Assembly: GCA_016197345.1 (NCBI GenBank)
Contig: JACPVY010000348.1
Coordinates: 1 to 12,892, forward strand
Direction of reading: 5' to 3'
From: Burkholderiales bacterium
GTDB taxonomy: Bacteria > Pseudomonadota > Gammaproteobacteria > Burkholderiales > Burkholderiaceae_D
DNA: 12,892 bases
Both the position numbers and the translations under genes were made by a program. Positions 7,651 to 12,892 of the stretch are shown here, one piece after another; position 1 is the stretch's first letter, and each line of letters opens with the position of its first letter. The notes under the pieces were generated by a model. It made no database searches. It saw nothing but the letters and a program-made list of their open reading frames with translations, and was not told where the DNA came from.

Positions 7651-7662
7651 GGCGGCTCTCTC

Positions 7663-8538
7663 TCACTTAGTCGATTTACGGGCGCGGTTAGCTTTGCTCG
7701 AATCCGTTGTGGCGCTAGTCTCTAGCACTGTGGTTTCGCCGCCCGCACTGGTGGCGGCACCAGATTGCGCTAAATCACCCTTGCTAGTTGTATGCGTTGC
7801 GTTTGGCGTTTGGCCAGTCATGCGCACCGTTTCCGATTCGGTCTGTGTTGCATCATCCGTTTCTTGCTCAGCGCTTGGTGCTAGCGGGTCTGGTAACAAG
7901 GCAGGGCGAACGAAACGGCGTACACCATGGTTGACGCTGACACTTGGATTTCCGGTTGGGTCGGTAATGCTCAATTTGGCTAGTAGCACACCATTGCAAT
8001 CGCAGTCGCAACCGCATTCGCCGTTGTTGTGTGATGCATAGCAATCACTATCGTTTTCAGGACAGCCGCAGGCGCTTTCTGGACGCGTGTCGGTGATCTG
8101 GATTTGCCAGCCTTCGCGAATGCGGGTGAAAGCAGTTTCGCCTTCGCCTTCCAACGCGGTGCCAGTCAGTTCGCGTGGTGCGCATGGCGTATCTGCTGGC
8201 AGCAAGCTGAGGTATAACGTTGGCGGTAAGGCGTTGCAGCAGTCGTTTTCGATCTTTATCGTTTGCGTATTGCTCATTTCGATTACCCGTCCATGACAAT
8301 CGAGTGCGGTGCCACACGCCACAGTAATCGTCAATTGCTTGCAGGTATCGAAGGCGGCCGTGACGCGCAAGCCGCATAAGACCCCGCCACCTAGCATGGC
8401 ACGCAAGAGGGTTTGCAAGGTAGAGCGGCCATAATTCACGATGAGGGTGAGGTCGTCATCCTCCAATAACAATCCGGGGGCGAAGTTTGGACGGACCAAA
8501 TCAGATTTGCCGACTGTTTTAACAATTTTCCAAGTCAT
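7663..8538 (-). CDS. Cys-rich eCIS-locus protein, short paralogue of the 550-residue neighbour
   Basis: 291 residues from ATG 8538, with AAGGAG at 8551-8546 as ribosome site. Residues 15-92 carry a motif shared with the upstream gene: FAPGLLLEDDDLTLIVNYGR, GGGVLCGLRV, then ITVACGTALDCHGRVIEM. Residues 104-190 form a second part with FTRIREGWQIQI and an unusually dense Cys cluster: Cys157, 159, 166, 175, 177, 179 and 181, just before the strand VLLAKLSI. The cluster could bind a metal or form disulfides. Residues 215-291 are a Thr/Ser/Ala-rich disordered tail ending in a basic stretch (KANRARKSTK). I associate this GxVxGLxV...GxALDxxGR family with eCIS gene clusters, where it is usually unnamed. 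Its structural place, as baseplate part or cargo adaptor, is unknown. It sits directly before the cargo genes, so a loading or tethering role is possible but only inferred. Confidence 0.72.
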   Translation of the reverse strand: MTWKIVKTVGKSDLVRPNFAPGLLLEDDDLTLIVNYGRSTLQTLLRAMLGGGVLCGLRVTAAFDTCKQLTITVACGTALDCHGRVIEMSNTQTIKIENDCCNALPPTLYLSLLPADTPCAPRELTGTALEGEGETAFTRIREGWQIQITDTRPESACGCPENDSDCYASHNNGECGCDCDCNGVLLAKLSITDPTGNPSVSVNHGVRRFVRPALLPDPLAPSAEQETDDATQTESETVRMTGQTPNATHTTSKGDLAQSGAATSAGGETTVLETSATTDSSKANRARKSTK

Positions 8539-8609
8539 GGTTCAACTCCTTAAGCATTCGATGAGATTGCGCTGGTTTATATGCGGAACAAATTCAGTGC
8601 GACACGGGG

Positions 8610-10262
8610 TTAGCGCGGCTCTTCTCCTTTGCCCTCGGGGGCAATTGAGAAAACGCTCATGAAGGTGCCGCCCGGCGAACCATTGCCCGACGGTGTAGGG
8701 CGCATCCCTAGCGCCTCAGCATCCACTGCTTGACCCCGGGCATCCAGAATCAAATCGCCACGAATATGGATTTCGACGCGGCTGGTTTGCCAGCGCAATA
8801 AGGTGTTGCGGTTGTTCAGTTCGTCATACACCCAAGGTGAAGACACTTGCACCACGGCCCCGCGCGTGGTGCCGGGTGGATCGCATTTGTGTGGCGGCTG
8901 TGGACGTAAGCCATTGATAGGCACCAGCCATGGTTGCAACCAACCGCTGCGTTCGTCTGGCACGTAGACGATGATTTGCACCGTTTCCGGCGTCAGCGTG
9001 GCAATTTGCACCGGGCCAGTGAATTCGAATTCAAAGCCAGTATCCAACGGCGCGCCCCATTCGGTGAATGCTTGGCGTTGCGGAGCTGCATCGCTGAGCG
9101 GCGGATTGCCTTTTTCGCTAGCATCGCCGTCAACTTGGCGTGGCGCTTGCTCTTTGGCTAGCGCTGCCTCTTTCGCTGCCGCATCGGCCTTCGCTTCTAG
9201 TTCAGCCTTGGTTTGGGCGTCGGCCTCACTTTTCGGCTCCGCCTTCACATCGCCAGTTGCATTAGCAAACGTGCTCCAGCGGGTAAACATATCGATGAAC
9301 TTATGCAGCGGGACAGGGTAGGGTTGGCGATGCCAAGCAGCCCAACTGATTTTGGCAACGCGCGTCAAATCGCAACCGCGCACGAGGTCGAACAATAGTT
9401 CATTGTTTTTAACTAATTTGCGTGGGTGATTGGCGTCGATGATGCGATCGATTTCGGCGTGGCCACAATGATTGATACGTAGCGCTACCACTGCTAGCGG
9501 TACCGGATCATGTAAGGCGGTGGCGATGCCGTTGACGTCGCATAAGGCCGCCCCTTCGCGTGCGATGAAGTGATTGGCAAGGCAGGCCGCTAAACAATCA
9601 TGTGGGCCACGATCATGCGGCGCGGTTTGCTGCACTTTGTAGCCGGGTACGCCTAAAGTGCCGTAAGGCGGATGGCAGCCACAATCGCCGCAGCCGTCGA
9701 TACCCCATGGCAAACCTTCGCCGGGGTTGAGTGGTGCAAGCGAGAGTTGCACCACTTCTTGGACGTGGTTGTACTCGTTGTCACCACATTCACAACTCCG
9801 GTTACTGCGCACCATATCCAATTCGCGTTCGCCATAATGCGCCGAAAGCAAGGCGATGCCACGATATTCTTCCTTTTGTCCTTCTTTCGCTTGGCAACCA
9901 GATTCGCGGATTTTTTGCGCACGGACATGCAATTCACCAAGCAAAATCAATTCGCGTGCAGTGAACGACACGCCATGTGGCAAAAACAGTTCGCGCCCAT
10001 GGCGGTCCAGTGCTAAGCCGGGAGTGAGATCAAGGCGCGGCCCGGTGCTATCGCTGTGTAGCGAGAGATCCATTCCGTACACCATGCCCCAGCCAGCAAC
10101 CGCGCGGGTTAGCATACGGCGGCGCTCAATCATATAGCGTTGCTCGAGTGAAAAATCGCTGGCGGTGACGAATTTGTCTTTGAACCAGCGATTGCGTTTG
10201 CCGGACGCGGCTTGGTGGTGGGACGGTTTGTTGTCATCCATGATGATGTTCTCCGGTGTCAT
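8610..10262 (-). CDS. eCIS-locus protein with GxVxGM...GLALDxxGRE motif and Cys-rich insert
   Basis: Up to 550 residues. ATG 10262 overlaps the stop of the tail gene as ATGA, which suggests translational coupling. ATG 10241 (residue 8, MDDNKPS) has GGAG nine bases upstream and is an equally good start. Residues 20-100 hold RNRWFKDKFVTASDFSLEQR, GWGMVYGMDLSL and LTPGLALDRHGRELFLPHG, the signature of an unnamed family I know from eCIS loci (typically RN..F.GKLMT..DF..EQ.Y and GWGVVCGL.V). Residues 155-230 contain paired cysteines (CECG at 157-160, CGDCGC at 191-196, CLAAC at 223-227), possibly a metal site. Residues 340-385 are an Ala/Glu/Lys linker, helical and low in complexity. Residues 400-515 resemble a beta-rich C-terminal domain (FEFEFTGPVQIATLTPETVQ, VEIHIRGDLILDARG). 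No signal peptide or membrane segment is evident. It is probably an accessory structural or adaptor component of the injection machine; the exact role is unknown. Confidence 0.72.
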   Translation of the reverse strand: MTPENIIMDDNKPSHHQAASGKRNRWFKDKFVTASDFSLEQRYMIERRRMLTRAVAGWGMVYGMDLSLHSDSTGPRLDLTPGLALDRHGRELFLPHGVSFTARELILLGELHVRAQKIRESGCQAKEGQKEEYRGIALLSAHYGERELDMVRSNRSCECGDNEYNHVQEVVQLSLAPLNPGEGLPWGIDGCGDCGCHPPYGTLGVPGYKVQQTAPHDRGPHDCLAACLANHFIAREGAALCDVNGIATALHDPVPLAVVALRINHCGHAEIDRIIDANHPRKLVKNNELLFDLVRGCDLTRVAKISWAAWHRQPYPVPLHKFIDMFTRWSTFANATGDVKAEPKSEADAQTKAELEAKADAAAKEAALAKEQAPRQVDGDASEKGNPPLSDAAPQRQAFTEWGAPLDTGFEFEFTGPVQIATLTPETVQIIVYVPDERSGWLQPWLVPINGLRPQPPHKCDPPGTTRGAVVQVSSPWVYDELNNRNTLLRWQTSRVEIHIRGDLILDARGQAVDAEALGMRPTPSGNGSPGGTFMSVFSIAPEGKGEEPR

Positions 10263-12349
10263 GAAAGATGGAATCCCGGCAAGAGGCCGCCGGTGGGAAG
10301 TTGACGTTTGCGTTTGCCGCTTAAGGTGGAGCGGTTGAGCCGCAGGCTTTGGTTCAGGCGGCCCGGACTTGGATCATCTAGCTGTAAGCCGGAATCGAGC
10401 TGCCATGCGCGTGGTTCGGCATGCCATTCGATGCAGGCAACCACGCCTGCTGGCACTATGCTGGTGAGCAAGCTAGGTAATACATCAGCCAGTAAAGGGT
10501 TGCGTACGGTATGCAAGATGATCTTGATCTGACCTAGAAATCGTTGGTAAGCATCGCTCGCTGGACCACTGCTGCCGTCGCTACCACCTAGCCGCATGAC
10601 ACCGAGCACGGCTTTGCGGGAGAGCCGTGCTGCATCAGGTGGTAAGCCACTTAGCAAAGTTGGCAGGCTGCTGCCAGCAACCACGCCATGCCGGCCGATG
10701 CCGCCCAAGGTCGCTAGACCATAATCCACCGCGACATCTATCACTTCGTAGCGAATATCAGGCAACAATGCCTGCAACAAGAGCGCGAGGCTATAGCGAG
10801 TGCCGCGGGCCTGTGCCAGCGCATCTGCCGCTTGCAGAATGCGCCGCTTGGCTGCTTCGGGGAGCGAATTGTGCCAAGGGCAGCCGAGTTTGCGCGCTAA
10901 AAAATCTAGCCAGACTGCTGGCGCCGTGTCGGGGTGAACCCGCGCGCCCGATTGGCTGATGGCACGATCCAAACCTTGCGTCTGGCTTTCCCAAACCCCG
11001 ACTAAGGTGCGTAAGAAAGGATCATCGCCGCCGGGCCGATTTTCAGCGACGCCACCACCTTTGAACATCGCTGGCAGATATTGCATCAGCGAGATATTTG
11101 GATAGAGTACGGTGCAAGATTCGAGTCGGGGTAAGTCGCTCAGCGGGGCCGCCGCGAGTTCGAGTAATAGACGGCACCACGGCGCGTCGTCGTCAAAGAG
11201 CGGAATGTCGTAAATTTGCGCCTTGGTCGCGCTGCTGTCTTGTTGGCTACCGCCAAAGTCATAGGTGGCTGCGCTACGCCAACCTTGCAAGGTGGTCAGC
11301 GCGGTAATGCGTTGCGCTGGTGTCAAGCTTTGATCGACCGCAATGTCGCGTGATGCGGCAGCGGCTTCGTCGTCATCACAGCGCAACACGGTGACATGCA
11401 TTGTGGCACCTGCGGGCAGCATGGCTTCGATGTGGGCGCGCAACCAGCCCGATTCGCTGGCCTTGCGTGGCGATTGCATTAGCGGTGTCAGATACTGCCC
11501 ATGTACGCCACCTGAGCCACCAGCGCCATCAGCGCTAGCATCACCGCCGTTGGTGGCTTGTGCTAGGCGCAGTAGCGCTGCGTCGCTTAGCCAGTACAAC
11601 ATGTCGCCTGCGATCACCGCCGCATGCGCGCCATCCGCATTGACGCTGGCAATGACGTCGCCGCGCGCGTCGCACACCACACATTGGGTGCGCCCGCCGC
11701 CGTCTTTGCCAAGCAAGACAAAGCGGTCCAAGCGGTCGCTTTCTATCCACTTGGCGCAAAAATTGCCATCTGCACTCAACAAACTTGCTAACGCACGTAT
11801 ATCGCAATTGCCTTCGGCGTCGATGAAGCCAATTTGCGCACCATCAGCACTCAAGGCCACGGTGCAAGCAGTGTGGGCTAAATACGTGAGGCGGCTAGGG
11901 TGGAGCGCAGCCGGTAGCGGGCGTGGCGGCAACAATTTGCCGGAAGCACATAGCCGTTGCAGGCTAAAGGCTACTGGCGGCGGTGTATCGTGACGGAGCA
12001 AAACCATCAGGCCGTCGTCGGCATCACTAGCAATGTCGAGCACGGTGCCATCAAAAGTGAATTCGGCATCCGGTTGCAAACTCGCAGCATCGTGGCGGGC
12101 GATTTGATTGCCACGTGCGCTGTAGAGCCAAGAGCGGCCAAACACGATGCGCTCGGCGTCATGCAAGACCGCCGCTTGTGGCACCTCACAAACTGTGGCG
12201 GGGGCGTCGGCTTGGGCCGCCATATGTATCTCATGCAGCGTACCGTCACGCTGGCGCCACCACAGACCACCGAGGGGATCGCTACCGAGCCAAGGGGCGA
12301 TCTTTTCGACAACATGCTCAAGCTCAGCATCGATGCCACAGCCTGGCAT
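10259..12349 (-). CDS. eCIS tail/baseplate protein: propeller-like N-terminal half, phage tail protein I-like C-terminal half
   Basis: The frame is open from 12676 to the stop at 10259. I give the first ATG (12349), which overlaps the baseplate J gene by 26 bases, but protein-like sequence in this frame reaches back to about 12470 (YRPLSFPGLRALPREQDRIAWQ), where only CTG, GTG or TTG codons could start. Numbering from ATG 12349, residues 20-270 consist of repeated short beta-type units (GGLWWRQRDG, RSWLYSARGN, VALSADGAQIGFIDAEGN, RFVLLGKDGGG) that look like NHL or beta-propeller blades. Residues 425-585 match the phage tail protein I (gpI) pattern: ISLMQYLPAMFKG, DPFLRTLVGVWE, LDRAI, HPDTAPAVWLDFLARKLGC, AAKRRILQAADALAQARGTRYSLALLLQAL. 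gpI-type proteins join the baseplate to the fibres, and the gene follows baseplate J as expected. The C-terminal 110 residues end in a short beta-rich region. It ends in an ATGA overlap with the next gene. Confidence 0.8.
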   Translation of the reverse strand: MPGCGIDAELEHVVEKIAPWLGSDPLGGLWWRQRDGTLHEIHMAAQADAPATVCEVPQAAVLHDAERIVFGRSWLYSARGNQIARHDAASLQPDAEFTFDGTVLDIASDADDGLMVLLRHDTPPPVAFSLQRLCASGKLLPPRPLPAALHPSRLTYLAHTACTVALSADGAQIGFIDAEGNCDIRALASLLSADGNFCAKWIESDRLDRFVLLGKDGGGRTQCVVCDARGDVIASVNADGAHAAVIAGDMLYWLSDAALLRLAQATNGGDASADGAGGSGGVHGQYLTPLMQSPRKASESGWLRAHIEAMLPAGATMHVTVLRCDDDEAAAASRDIAVDQSLTPAQRITALTTLQGWRSAATYDFGGSQQDSSATKAQIYDIPLFDDDAPWCRLLLELAAAPLSDLPRLESCTVLYPNISLMQYLPAMFKGGGVAENRPGGDDPFLRTLVGVWESQTQGLDRAISQSGARVHPDTAPAVWLDFLARKLGCPWHNSLPEAAKRRILQAADALAQARGTRYSLALLLQALLPDIRYEVIDVAVDYGLATLGGIGRHGVVAGSSLPTLLSGLPPDAARLSRKAVLGVMRLGGSDGSSGPASDAYQRFLGQIKIILHTVRNPLLADVLPSLLTSIVPAGVVACIEWHAEPRAWQLDSGLQLDDPSPGRLNQSLRLNRSTLSGKRKRQLPTGGLLPGFHLS

Positions 12350-12892
12350 ATGCAATACCGTTGGTGGCGACGTGAATGGCGGCAATACTTGCCAAGCGAT
12401 TCGGTCTTGCTCGCGCGGGAGGGCGCGCAAACCTGGGAAAGAGAGGGGCCGGTACCGGACATAGCCAAGCAGAGAGTGCCGCGCTACAGGCGGCGGCGAC
12501 GTCACTGGTGTCGAGTTCTGCCTCGATGCGCAATTCGGCGGCCACCGAGATATCGATGAATTGTGCCCCTCGCACTTGCAGCACTGTGCCGAGCAAGCAA
12601 CGCGCTTGCAAGGCCGCTTGCAGAGCAGCACGGGCGCGTTCAAAGTCTGCCGATTGGCCATCGGCCTCGCCCACAAAAACCGCTAGCAGCGTGCGCACCG
12701 CTGGTGAGTCAGACGGCAACATCTGCGCCCGTATCACCTGCAATTCAGGGTGTGCGAGCGCGGCGGTGACGAGATCCGCATCGGTCACGCAGGCATGCGC
12801 GCGGCGCACCTTGGCACGCGCTATTCGGCGTGCACGTGCATCGTTCATCGCGTCGTCGCCGCCACTCATCGCTAAGGGATTGCTACCAAACC
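12324..12892 (-). CDS. Baseplate J-like protein, C-terminal part (5' end outside window)
   Basis: The frame is open to the window edge, so the ATG at 12869 is probably internal (FGSNPLAMSGGDDAM precedes and includes it). NPLAMSGGDD, then ARRIARAKVRRAHACVTDADLVTAALAHPELQ, is the J-family segment that follows the gene's central domain. AVRTLLAVFV, the helix AALQAALQARCLLGT, and LQVRGAQFIDISVAAELRIE are the C-terminal J-domain strands, followed by VAAACSAALSAWL. These are features of phage gpJ/gp6-type and Afp11-like baseplate wedge proteins. Beyond LSAWLCP the sequence becomes Pro/Arg-rich and stops at 12324, without the GWPFGR-like segment that I would expect in many relatives. At about the same place the frame of the next gene becomes protein-like, so the end of this gene may be truncated, frameshifted or fused to it. 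Confidence 0.8.
   Translation of the reverse strand, partial: FGSNPLAMSGGDDAMNDARARRIARAKVRRAHACVTDADLVTAALAHPELQVIRAQMLPSDSPAVRTLLAVFVGEADGQSADFERARAALQAALQARCLLGTVLQVRGAQFIDISVAAELRIEAELDTSDVAAACSAALSAWLCPVPAPLFPRFARPPARARPNRLASIAAIHVATNGIAYARLWHRC

Noticed and set aside
9120..9250. Repetitive Ala/Glu/Lys codon stretch considered as a DNA repeat
   Set aside because: The repetition is at the amino-acid level (a helical linker in the 550-residue protein); the bases do not form a regular tandem repeat.
12007..12468. Third minus-strand frame starting MSGTGPSLSQ inside the J/tail junction
   Set aside because: The ATG lies close to where the tail frame begins, but the translation is Ser/Arg/Cys-rich with no family features, and the tail frame over the same bases is clearly protein-like.
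12506..12676. First 57 codons of the longest tail-gene frame (starting MWARPMANRQ)
   Set aside because: They are Cys/Arg/Pro-rich, off-frame translations of the baseplate J gene, which is convincingly coding in its own frame there.

Overview
The window reads as proteobacterial chromosome. Base composition is mid-range, close to 50% G+C in the conserved genes. A sensor kinase, a periplasmic solute-binding-protein relic and a LuxR-type regulator sit beside an accessory locus. A betaproteobacterium (Oxalobacteraceae/Burkholderiales type) would fit, but this is inference from general gene style and was not tested.

Left part (1-3197). A histidine kinase cut by the window edge runs rightwards to 853. 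On the opposite strand, at 940-1765, lies a broken gene for a periplasmic solute-binding protein. Its ribosome site and signal peptide are intact, but the N-terminal lobe carries a deletion/frameshift and a second one-base slip. About 735 bases without a convincing gene follow. Next comes an intact LuxR/NarL-type regulator (2502-3197), whose stop lies only 10 bases from the stop of the first gene of the next block.

Right part (3208-12892, all on the minus strand, transcribed leftwards). This is the distal part of an extracellular contractile injection system (eCIS, the Afp/PVC/MAC-like class). In transcription order it holds: the C-terminus of a baseplate J-like protein (cut by the window edge), a tail protein with a probable beta-propeller N-terminal half and a phage tail protein I-like C-terminal half, two related Cys-rich proteins of a family I associate with eCIS loci, a DUF4157 protein with an HELTH motif, and a 990-residue effector-like protein. 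The genes are packed with overlaps or 12-71-base gaps and look like one transcription unit.

Most notable: the DUF4157 gene and the 990-residue gene are one continuous reading frame split by a single in-frame TAG. The large protein has a helical, hydrophobic conserved part and then a low-G+C C-terminal module with an RGH...N...N..H signature of the beta-beta-alpha-metal nuclease fold. I read the pair as a split eCIS cargo: a DUF4157 leader plus a nuclease toxin. The amber codon is either a recent null mutation, a leaky stop, or a real division into two polypeptides.

The block therefore combines machine parts (baseplate and tail), probable adaptors and payload. The LuxR regulator is a positional candidate for its control. 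Several lesions (solute-binding pseudogene, amber codon, odd J/tail junction) suggest either ongoing decay or sequence errors. No RNA genes, CRISPR arrays, insertion sequences or integrase genes were seen.
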